DNA from: Fibrobacter succinogenes
Lineage (GTDB): Bacteria > Fibrobacterota > Fibrobacteria > Fibrobacterales > Fibrobacteraceae
Direction: 5' to 3'
Length of the DNA stretch: 61,572 bases
Assembly: GCA_902794535.1 (NCBI GenBank)
Contig: CADBHQ010000017.1
Coordinates: 1 to 61,572, forward strand
Shown here: positions 9,454 to 16,597 of the stretch, one piece after another
Position numbering within the stretch: position 1 is the stretch's first letter
Layout: each line of letters begins with the position of its first letter
Translations under genes and position numbers: made by a program
The notes under the pieces: model-generated
Told to the model about the DNA's origin: nothing
Databases searched by the model: none
The model's input: the letters and a program-made list of their open reading frames with translations, nothing else

Positions 9454-10302
9454 TTACTTGACGATCGTCCAAGCAGGAGAGTTAATGTTTCTGTAAGCAG
9501 TCACGCGGCAGGGCTGACCAATAGCCTGGGTCGCCGCTGCGGTCACGAGGGCGAGGAACTGGTCGTTGCTCATGCCCGGGTGTTCTTCGAGGGCTGCCAC
9601 GGCGGCAATGCCGAGGAAAGCCTGGAGCTGCTTGTTGGTGAAGCCCGGATGAACGCTCTTGGCGTTCGGATCCCAGTCGCAGTGGGCAGGACCGATGGTC
9701 ACCGGAGCTGCAGCGGCGGGAGCGGCGGCCGGAGCAGCCTTAACTGCAGGTGCCGGAGCCTTGTCCTTGTTGAGGCCGAGCTTGGCCATAATGAAGTTCA
9801 TGAGGTAGCAGAGCACCGTGAGGCCCACGATGACGCACATCACCACGATAAGGCCGGTTGCCTGGAATTCGATCAAGGAGCCGATACCGAAGGTGTCGGA
9901 GTCACCCTTACAACCCTGTTCGGTCGAGAATTCGCCCTTGCAGTAGGTCGAGCCCAGCTTGGCCTTGGCGATCGGGAGGACCTTGTGGCCGCCAGCGTTT
10001 TCGATAGAATCGCGAACGTCGCGTGCAAGAACTGCCTGATCATAGGTCTTATAGAGAACCGAATGGTTACCAGAGTGGGTTTCCACGATCTTGTAAACCA
10101 TGTCGTCATTCATACCCGGCATAGAAAGCTGCTCTTGAACCTGAGCGGCATCGGAGGGGAGCATGAGTCCGAGTTGTTCATCGAACTTGCCCTTCACCTT
10201 TGCTGCAGGCTTCGAAGCAACGAGAGCCGGCTGCTGCACATCCTGGGCCGGAGCGGCGGGAGCCACCTGAGCTTCGGGTGCATTGGTCTGTGTTTCGTTC
10301 AT
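9454..10302 (-). CDS. OadG-like (gamma/delta) subunit of sodium-pumping decarboxylase, enlarged
   Basis: The protein has 282 residues, much longer than the usual gamma subunit of about 80-130. One transmembrane helix lies at about residues 146-173 (GLIVVMCVIVGLTVLCYLMN), followed by an Ala/Pro linker. The C-terminal domain (about 215-282) has the pattern LQAFLGIAAVAALEE .. ITAYRNINSPAW, which resembles the C-terminal VAVIAAAIAAA .. WR region of gamma/delta subunits. The first 145 residues are unusual: an Ala/Pro-rich stretch, then a mixed region with cysteines (STYCKGE .. QGCKGD) that I do not recognise. It is first in the operon. The gamma role is inferred from topology and gene order; the N-terminal extension has no assigned function. 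Confidence 0.75.
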   Translation of the reverse strand: MNETQTNAPEAQVAPAAPAQDVQQPALVASKPAAKVKGKFDEQLGLMLPSDAAQVQEQLSMPGMNDDMVYKIVETHSGNHSVLYKTYDQAVLARDVRDSIENAGGHKVLPIAKAKLGSTYCKGEFSTEQGCKGDSDTFGIGSLIEFQATGLIVVMCVIVGLTVLCYLMNFIMAKLGLNKDKAPAPAVKAAPAAAPAAAAPVTIGPAHCDWDPNAKSVHPGFTNKQLQAFLGIAAVAALEEHPGMSNDQFLALVTAAATQAIGQPCRVTAYRNINSPAWTIVK

Positions 10303-10361
10303 ATTGGATTCAATCCATTCTTTTGGGTTTCTGTTTTGTAAAAATCAGCGACGAAAATTTA

Positions 10362-10388
10362 GAAAAAGCGGCGTTTGAATAACGCCGC
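10362..10388 (-). terminator. Terminator after the shorter histidine-phosphatase lipoprotein gene
   Basis: A perfect 8-bp stem GCGGCGTT / AACGCCGC with a 5-nt loop is followed on the minus strand by TTTTTCT, 6 nt after the stop at 10395. Confidence 0.85.
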
Positions 10389-10394
10389 CGAAAG

Positions 10395-12005
10395 CTACAT
10401 CACCCCGGTTTCGAGACCTTTTACGGGTATATAACGAGCCGAACCATCAGGAGAGATAATCATGGCCACCCCGGCCATGTAATTCACCCATTTCCATTTT
10501 TCGTAAAAGCGCACATTCGCATGCCCATTCGTCGTGTAGGCAAGCAGCGGGACAATCAGGTAGTCGTGCGAAATCAAGAAGTTCACCCGCTTCATTTTGC
10601 CCAAATTCGCCAAAATTTCATTTTTCAGCAATTCTTCGCTGCGCATTTCCAAGTCGTAGAATACATCTGGGTAAGCCCCCAAAAAAGCATACTTGGAACA
10701 TACCACCCAGCCGCCGCCATCGGAATTCGAATAGCTTTCAAACTTCACGCTGTCTTTCATGTACCAGTCGCCATCGAGGCCGGCAAGCACTTCTAAATCG
10801 TATTTTGACTGACCATAGCCTTCGGCGATATTTTCGCAGGTTTCTTGAGTGCGAGTATAGCCCGAATAACCGAAATAAAATTTTTCCTGATTCACTGCGG
10901 CAAGGCGCTTCCCCAAATCCTGGGCGTACTTTTTCCCGTTGTCGGTCAAATGCCCCTTTGGGCCCGTTTCGCCTGTGCGTTCGCTGTGACGAAGAATGAA
11001 TACAGCCTTTTCGTCGGCAGCCAAGTTCGCATAAACTTCGACTAGGTCGGTAAAGCCATCTGCTTCTTGCGGGGTGGCAAGGCGCCAGGCTCCGGCATCG
11101 TAAATGTAATAGTTGTCATGGATGACGCGGCCTTCGCGAATTTCCCGGTCGTATTCACCCGGGCCAAAGCCCACTGTATCTTTTTCCATGGGTTGCGCAA
11201 GGCGCCACTGAAATCCATTCGCATCGCAAATAAAACGCACCGCGGAATGGTCCGACGTTTCGTAGTCATTTGCGAAATAAGCACTTTGGCCTTGATTCAC
11301 ATAAGTTACCGTACCCGCATTCGCATCGGAGCAAGTTTCAAAAGCGTAAGCCAGCGGAATAAAGCCACGCATGTAGCGCTCAAAATTCGGCACATTTCCG
11401 CCATAGGTAGACGTTACGTTGTTTCGAATTTCGCCATAGCGCCAGTTGCTATCGAGCCCTACAATCCAGTCCGCAACCTGAATTTTCCAATTGGGGTCAT
11501 TCCACACGCCATCGCCCTTCAAGTCTTCGCCCAAAGTGCCGATAAAGTTCTGCGTTTCTTCTTTGCTTAAGCGATTCTGCATCATCGCCGAAATCGCAAG
11601 CAACACCGCGTTAGAATCCATTGCATACTGCAGGGAATCAACCCCGAAGGCCGCAAGCGTTTCATACTTGGCGCGTTCTACCGCAGAATCCAACGGGACA
11701 TGGTTCATCAAGTGCTGATCCACTCGAGGGCGAGCCAACAAATCCAATATACTATTCACGCTAACGGAATCAGTAGAATCTGCAGCAGCAATCTGTTCTT
11801 CAAGAATTTCAAAAACATAAAGCGGCGCATTGATTGGCTCAATCACTTGAACCGCCTGAGTATCGGGCTTTACCTCTGTCGAGCCCTCGTTTGAAGAGTC
11901 GCCTCCATTTACGACACTACCGCTATTTTCTGAACTGCACCCAAACAAGAACAGGGTTACTGCCAAGGCAGCACCCAAACATTCCACACACCACTTTTTT
12001 TTCAT
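10395..12005 (-). CDS. Lipoprotein with C-terminal histidine-phosphatase domain (paralogue 2)
   Basis: The start is taken as ATG 12005 (536 aa); a TTG two codons upstream is also open. The N-terminus is a lipoprotein signal with lipobox FLFGC. After a low-complexity Ser/Gly segment comes a helical region, then a domain with repeated W-R and EYDREIREGRVI segments. From about residue 330 there is a histidine-phosphatase-type domain with FILRHSERTGETGPKGHLTDNG (the RHG motif reads RHS) and the second histidine in LISHDYLIVPLLAY. Known members use the RH histidine as phospho-acceptor and act on phosphosugars, phosphoproteins or phytate. The substrate here is unknown. It begins 8 nt after the stop of a longer paralogue with the same domain order, so the pair is a tandem duplication and probably co-transcribed. 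The predicted location is the periplasm or outer membrane. Confidence 0.8.
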   Translation of the reverse strand: MKKKWCVECLGAALAVTLFLFGCSSENSGSVVNGGDSSNEGSTEVKPDTQAVQVIEPINAPLYVFEILEEQIAAADSTDSVSVNSILDLLARPRVDQHLMNHVPLDSAVERAKYETLAAFGVDSLQYAMDSNAVLLAISAMMQNRLSKEETQNFIGTLGEDLKGDGVWNDPNWKIQVADWIVGLDSNWRYGEIRNNVTSTYGGNVPNFERYMRGFIPLAYAFETCSDANAGTVTYVNQGQSAYFANDYETSDHSAVRFICDANGFQWRLAQPMEKDTVGFGPGEYDREIREGRVIHDNYYIYDAGAWRLATPQEADGFTDLVEVYANLAADEKAVFILRHSERTGETGPKGHLTDNGKKYAQDLGKRLAAVNQEKFYFGYSGYTRTQETCENIAEGYGQSKYDLEVLAGLDGDWYMKDSVKFESYSNSDGGGWVVCSKYAFLGAYPDVFYDLEMRSEELLKNEILANLGKMKRVNFLISHDYLIVPLLAYTTNGHANVRFYEKWKWVNYMAGVAMIISPDGSARYIPVKGLETGVM

Positions 12006-12012
12006 ACGCAAC

Positions 12013-14427
12013 CTACATCGTCATGGTTCCGGAATCTAGTCCCCTCACCGGAACATAGCGAATGGTTCCGTCTTTCCCCATGATGATTGCAAGCCCCGCC
12101 AAGTAGTTAATCCATTGCTTGGTATCAAAGTAGCGCAGGTTCACCTTCTTGTCGGTGAAATACGCCGTCAGCGGAACCACAAACATGTCGTGCGAAATGA
12201 ACACGCCCACTTTTTTCACTTTCGAAAATTCGGGTTTGATCACTTCATCAATATACTTTTCACTGTATTCTTCAAGATCGTAGTAAGCATCGGAATACGA
12301 ACCCTTGTACGTATACTCAGAAGCCACAACCCAGCCACCGCCATTGTTACTCTTGTACTGTTCGAGCTTGTTGTTGTCCTTCACGTACCATTCGCCATCA
12401 AGGTCTTCGTTGGTATTCTTTTCAATGCTCGAAATGCCTGCACCAAGTGCGATGTTTTCGCATGTTTCAAAGCTACGCGTGTAGGTCGAATTCGCAAAGT
12501 AAATGTCTTCGCCCTTGAACTTTTCACCCACGCTCTTCGACTGAGCTTTACCTTCGTCGGTCAAGTGGCCGTTCTTACCAGTATCGTCGCTACGCTTGGC
12601 ATGGCGCAAGAAGAAGATGACCTTTTCGCCCGATTTCAGATTCTTGTAAACATCTTCGATGTCTTCGAATTCCTGAATGTCATCGCTAGTCGCGACTCGC
12701 CATTTTTTGTTTTCATCATCGTAAACGTAGTACGTTTCTTTATCAACGCGACCGTTCTTAATTTGGCCAGGATATTCGCCCTTGCCGTAACCGTAGGTAT
12801 CCTTTTCGACAGCGGTAGCGGCGCGCCATTCATGCGTATTGGCATCGCAAATAAAGCGGACTGTCGGACCCGGCTGATCGTAGCCGCCTCCGCAGAAGTA
12901 GGCACTCAAGCTGTTCGAAATGCACTTGACCGTATCGGCATTCTGCGCATTGCAATCGCCAAAGTTATAAGCCCTAGACCAGAATCGTTTCAAGTGCTTT
13001 TCAAAGTCGGGCACCTTGCCCATATTCCAGCTAGCAATGTTATTGCGAATGGTCGCGTAAGAACCGCTTGTATCAAGCACCATGAGCCAGTCAGCAAGGT
13101 CGGCCTTTGCGTTGTTGTCGTCCCAGTTGCCATTGCCCTTAATGCGGTCGGCAATGCCTGCGGCATAAGAAACCATTTCAGAGCCCGAACCCTTGCGCTG
13201 CATCATGATAGAGATTGCAAGCAAGGCGCCACTGTATTCATCGCCATCAAAGAGTCCGATATCTTCGGCAAAGCGGCCATCGGTCGTGAGTTGCTGCTGT
13301 TGCTGTCCACCAAAATTCCAGCCGCCAAAGCCACCGCCATTTCCGCCACTAGAACTGCCAGAAGACTTATCCCACTGGATTTCAAAGCTCGAAAGAATTT
13401 CACGCAAAGCCTGCGCCTTGACAGCGCGAACCGGCTGGTTGTTGCCACTGTTTTCCACAAGCTTGAGCACGCGCGGAGCTTCCATGTGAGTCAAGATATT
13501 CACGTTCACCGTATCTTTTTCGGTCACGTCGACCACGGCTTCAAGAGTCACCGGCGACGAAGAAAGTCCGCCCGTCAGTTCATTCCTAAAGTAACCGTTT
13601 GCCTTAACGCGCAAATACGGCGACACAAAGTCGACGCTGTCGAAATTGAAATTGCCATCGCCATTCAAAATACAAGTCTTGTGCGTACGCTTGGAATCGG
13701 CCAAATGCTGCGTACTGTCAAGTTCGATTAGCTTAATCGAAGTACCATAGCGGAACGGGCCCTTTTCGGCAACACCCACAAGATGCGCCCCCACCATACG
13801 CGGCACAGCCGAAGAATCATCGACAGCCGATGTATTTACGGAACTGCCACCACCGCCAAAGTTACCCCAAGGCGAGCTATATCCACCAGTCGAGCCCTTC
13901 TCATCGTCATCACCGGCATCTTCGCCAGTCACCATCACGCCATTGCGACAAGAAATTCCTGCCGTTTGAGCAACAGCGTCAGAAGGGACCCATTCCTTAG
14001 CCAAGCAAAAATACAAGACATTTTCGCTCTTGACCAAGAAGGACTCGCCTTCGTTTTTAGCAGTACATTCCGGCAGGGCATCTACATCGACCACCACCGT
14101 GGTATCTTCAATAACCGGATCTTCAACACCAATAACAGGACCCGTCGAAGAACTGGAATTGCCAGATTCGGAGCCCCCTTGACCACCGGAAGAGCCTCCG
14201 GCACTAGACGACAAAGGACGTCCTAAAGAATCTTTCTGGACAACGCCGCTGGATTTTTTATCCCAACGAGAACCGCTCGAGCGGCCATTATCGTCGCCAT
14301 CATCATCGTATCTGTCACCATATTCATCAGGATCATTTTCATCTTCAAAAGAAGAGGAATTGCCAGAACACGCCTGCAAAGAGAAGGCGAACCAAGCAGA
14401 GATTATAATCCAAAACAGGCGATTCAT
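12013..14427 (-). CDS. Lipoprotein with C-terminal histidine-phosphatase domain (paralogue 1, long form)
   Basis: This 804-residue protein starts at ATG 14427 and carries a lipobox (FSLQAC). It has long Asp-, Ser- and Gly-rich linkers (residues about 25-100 and about 185-200, plus a GGGFGGWNFGGQQQQQ stretch near 370). A small extracellular-type region with cysteines (ALPECTAKNEGESFLV .. CLAKEWVPS) follows the first linker. The last 400 residues are clearly homologous to the adjacent shorter paralogue: ALLAISIMMQ, EYPGQIKNGRV, then the phosphatase domain FFLRHAKRSDDTGKNGHLTDEG and VFISHDMFVVPLTAY. The two histidines expected of the family are present. Combining a cell-surface lipoprotein, linkers and a phosphatase domain is unusual; function is unknown. 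A dephosphorylating role at the cell surface is inference. Confidence 0.8.
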   Translation of the reverse strand: MNRLFWIIISAWFAFSLQACSGNSSSFEDENDPDEYGDRYDDDGDDNGRSSGSRWDKKSSGVVQKDSLGRPLSSSAGGSSGGQGGSESGNSSSSTGPVIGVEDPVIEDTTVVVDVDALPECTAKNEGESFLVKSENVLYFCLAKEWVPSDAVAQTAGISCRNGVMVTGEDAGDDDEKGSTGGYSSPWGNFGGGGSSVNTSAVDDSSAVPRMVGAHLVGVAEKGPFRYGTSIKLIELDSTQHLADSKRTHKTCILNGDGNFNFDSVDFVSPYLRVKANGYFRNELTGGLSSSPVTLEAVVDVTEKDTVNVNILTHMEAPRVLKLVENSGNNQPVRAVKAQALREILSSFEIQWDKSSGSSSGGNGGGFGGWNFGGQQQQQLTTDGRFAEDIGLFDGDEYSGALLAISIMMQRKGSGSEMVSYAAGIADRIKGNGNWDDNNAKADLADWLMVLDTSGSYATIRNNIASWNMGKVPDFEKHLKRFWSRAYNFGDCNAQNADTVKCISNSLSAYFCGGGYDQPGPTVRFICDANTHEWRAATAVEKDTYGYGKGEYPGQIKNGRVDKETYYVYDDENKKWRVATSDDIQEFEDIEDVYKNLKSGEKVIFFLRHAKRSDDTGKNGHLTDEGKAQSKSVGEKFKGEDIYFANSTYTRSFETCENIALGAGISSIEKNTNEDLDGEWYVKDNNKLEQYKSNNGGGWVVASEYTYKGSYSDAYYDLEEYSEKYIDEVIKPEFSKVKKVGVFISHDMFVVPLTAYFTDKKVNLRYFDTKQWINYLAGLAIIMGKDGTIRYVPVRGLDSGTMTM

Positions 14428-14506
14428 TCGTCGATCCTAAAAAGCTATTCGCAATATAACAAGAAACTACTTTTTTTTCAATAAAAAAGCCAATAGAATT
14501 CACCAA

Positions 14507-14530
14507 AGACCCCCGCCTGTACAGGGGCAA
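14507..14530 (-). terminator. Possible weak terminator after the CoA-transferase gene
   Basis: A CCCC..GGGG stem encloses the palindrome CCTGTACAGG, and the minus strand then reads GTCTTTGG. It lies about 40 nt after the stop at 14569. The T-run is poor, so the call is weak. Confidence 0.3.
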
Positions 14531-14568
14531 TGAGTAGAATCACGAAAAAACTGCAAAAACGGAACTTT

Positions 14569-16056
14569 TTAGCGCATTTTTCCGGTTTCGAGGAACCTGG
14601 AATGCATTTCAAAAGCCCTTTCCAAGGCCAAAGGCATGTGCAAACCCTTCGCATGTTTCAGGCTATATTCCAAGAAATCGGTGAGCGGTTCGCGGAAATC
14701 CGGGTGCGCACAATTCTTGATAATGAGTCTTGCACGTTCTTCGGCAGCAAGGCCACGCAAGTCGGCAAGACCCTGTTCCGTCACGAAAATCATGGTATCG
14801 TGATCGGTCTGGTCCACATGGCTCACGTAAGGTACAATCGAACTGATGGCGCCGTCTTTTGCGACCGATGGCGTCAAGAAAAATCCGAGAGCACAGTTGC
14901 GGGCAAAATCCGCTGCGCCGCCGATTCCGTTCATCATCGAAGAGCCCGAAACCAAGCTGCTGTTCACGTTGCCAAAGATATCGGCTTCAAGCGCCGTATT
15001 CATGGAAATCACGCCCACGCGGCGAATCACGTCGGGGCTGTTGCTCACTTCTTGCTGGCGAAGCACCAAGTGCTTTTTCCATTCGCCCGCATTTTCGACA
15101 AATTCCTTCTGTGCGCCTTCAGACAAAGTAAGAGCGGTACCCGAAGCGACGCCGAGTTTACCCTTCTTTAAAAGCGGGAACACAGCTTCTTGAATGACTT
15201 CGGTAAAAAGATCAATCGTTCCAAGGCGGCTGTCATCGGACATAGCGCTAAGGACAGCGTTTGCCACCTTGCCCACGCCACTCTGGAAGGCCATTCCCTT
15301 GGGGAGTCTGCCCTTGCTTTCTTCAAAGCAAATAAAGTCCAGAATGCGTTCGCCAATGTTTCTAGAGACAGCATCTGGTTCCACGAACGGATTCACTTCG
15401 TCGAGGCGAGATGTTTCGACAACGGCGATGACCTTGTTCGGATCGATTTTTACGAATTCAGAACCCACGCGATCGCCGGCACTGTAAATGGCAAGCGGTT
15501 TTGCATGCGGCGGAAGTTCCGGGAGCGCGGTATCGTGAATTCCCATGAAGGAATCACCTAGGCGCGTATTCAATTCCAAAATAATCTTGGGCGCCATCTC
15601 GAGGTAAGTCACCGAGTTTCCGCCCGAAGTCGAAAGGCATACACGACCGTCGCTCAATATGGCAGAGACTTCGATGACAGCGACCGTCGGCGCGGGCACT
15701 GCACCTGTACGCACCAGGTACCCCATTTTGCCGAGATGGGCATCGATATACTTGATTTGGCCAGCGTTAATCGCCTTGCGTAAACTCGGATTGCTCTGGT
15801 AAGGCATTCGAAGCGACACCGCCTGCGCCCGAGCTAAAGCCCCGTCGCAGCTGTCGCCCGTAGAAGCTCCAGAAAAAAGCGTGACCTTAAAAGGCTTGCC
15901 TTCGGCATGCAACTTTTCGGCACGCGCGGCCAAAGCCGTGGGCACCTCTTTGGGGTAACCGGCCAAAGTAAAACCGGAAACACCCAGCACATCACCATCA
16001 TTGATCATCGCCGCGGCATCGGCCGCCGAACACTTTTTCGCATCAATCCAAGTCAT
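14569..16056 (-). CDS. Acetyl-CoA hydrolase/transferase family protein, probably succinyl-CoA:acetate CoA-transferase
   Basis: Family members move CoA between acyl groups through a glutamyl-CoA thioester. The 495-residue protein begins MTWIDAKKCSAADAAAM. The frame is open 58 codons further upstream, but that part has no family similarity and overlaps the divergent GtrA gene. Visible motifs are GVSGFTLAGYPKEVP near residue 25, the catalytic-type FTEVIQE with Glu at residue 286 (near Glu294 in AarC-type enzymes by recall), and the CoA-binding glycine-rich GIGGAADFARN. The length fits the acetate/succinate transferase branch. In a succinate- and acetate-forming fermenter it would interconvert succinyl-CoA and acetate with acetyl-CoA and succinate. 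Substrate specificity is inferred, not shown by the sequence. Confidence 0.9.
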   Translation of the reverse strand: MTWIDAKKCSAADAAAMINDGDVLGVSGFTLAGYPKEVPTALAARAEKLHAEGKPFKVTLFSGASTGDSCDGALARAQAVSLRMPYQSNPSLRKAINAGQIKYIDAHLGKMGYLVRTGAVPAPTVAVIEVSAILSDGRVCLSTSGGNSVTYLEMAPKIILELNTRLGDSFMGIHDTALPELPPHAKPLAIYSAGDRVGSEFVKIDPNKVIAVVETSRLDEVNPFVEPDAVSRNIGERILDFICFEESKGRLPKGMAFQSGVGKVANAVLSAMSDDSRLGTIDLFTEVIQEAVFPLLKKGKLGVASGTALTLSEGAQKEFVENAGEWKKHLVLRQQEVSNSPDVIRRVGVISMNTALEADIFGNVNSSLVSGSSMMNGIGGAADFARNCALGFFLTPSVAKDGAISSIVPYVSHVDQTDHDTMIFVTEQGLADLRGLAAEERARLIIKNCAHPDFREPLTDFLEYSLKHAKGLHMPLALERAFEMHSRFLETGKMR

Positions 16057-16090
16057 AGTGCCGTAAAAATAATTTTTTAGATTTTCCCGT

Positions 16091-16504
16091 GTGAAACATT
16101 TTATCAAATACAACTTGATTGGCGTTATGAACACGCTCATTACCCTAGCATCTGTCTGGGTGATGCACCAAATACTCGACTGGAATCTGGAACTTTCGAA
16201 CTTTCTCGGATTTATCTTTGGAGCCATCAACAGCTACTTGATGAACCGCATTTGGAATTTCAAGAGCCATAACCGCAAACGCACCGAAATCATTCGATTC
16301 ATTATCGTGTTCCTTGCGGCCTACGCCTTGAACTTTGTAACGCTCGAAGCCACCGTTTACGTTTTGAACACCGCCTGGTGCAAACCGTTTACCGACTTCA
16401 TTTCTCAATTCATGAAACCCGGTTTCTTCGCAAATATCGTCGCCAACGGTGTGTACGTCATCGCAAGCTTTACGCTCTACAAGAAGTGGGTTTTTAAAAA
16501 ATAG
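16091..16504 (+). CDS. GtrA-like small membrane protein
   Basis: This 137-residue protein starts with GTG (MKHFIKYNLIGVMNTLITL). Four hydrophobic segments (about residues 8-28, 34-52, 68-90, 112-132) and the FxKYxxVGxxNT-like opening, together with NRIWNFK and the closing YKKWVFKK, fit the GtrA/DPMS family (PF04138). These proteins are involved in flipping or modifying polyprenyl-linked sugars for cell-surface polysaccharides. It is divergent from the CoA-transferase with only 34 nt between the starts, and convergent with ompA through a shared terminator. No GtrB-type partner is adjacent; a GT2 protein lies far away at 55532. Confidence 0.85.
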   Translation: MKHFIKYNLIGVMNTLITLASVWVMHQILDWNLELSNFLGFIFGAINSYLMNRIWNFKSHNRKRTEIIRFIIVFLAAYALNFVTLEATVYVLNTAWCKPFTDFISQFMKPGFFANIVANGVYVIASFTLYKKWVFKK

Positions 16505-16532
16505 CTCTAAAAAAAACGTTGTTCGCATATAC

Positions 16533-16563
16533 AAAAAGGGCGCCTTGCGGCGACCCTTTTTTG
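16533..16563. terminator. Bidirectional terminator between gtrA-like gene and ompA
   Basis: The hairpin GGGCGCC-TTGC-GGCGACCC (one bulged base) is flanked by AAAAA on the left and TTTTTT on the right, so it can stop transcription from both convergent genes. Confidence 0.8.
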
Positions 16564-16597
16564 CAGCTGAGCTGCACAAGCTTTTCAAGAATTCCGA

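Noticed and set aside
16057..16230. Longer form of the CoA-transferase frame (58 extra codons)
   Set aside because: The extra residues have no family similarity and run through the divergent GtrA gene. The ATG at 16056 matches the family start.
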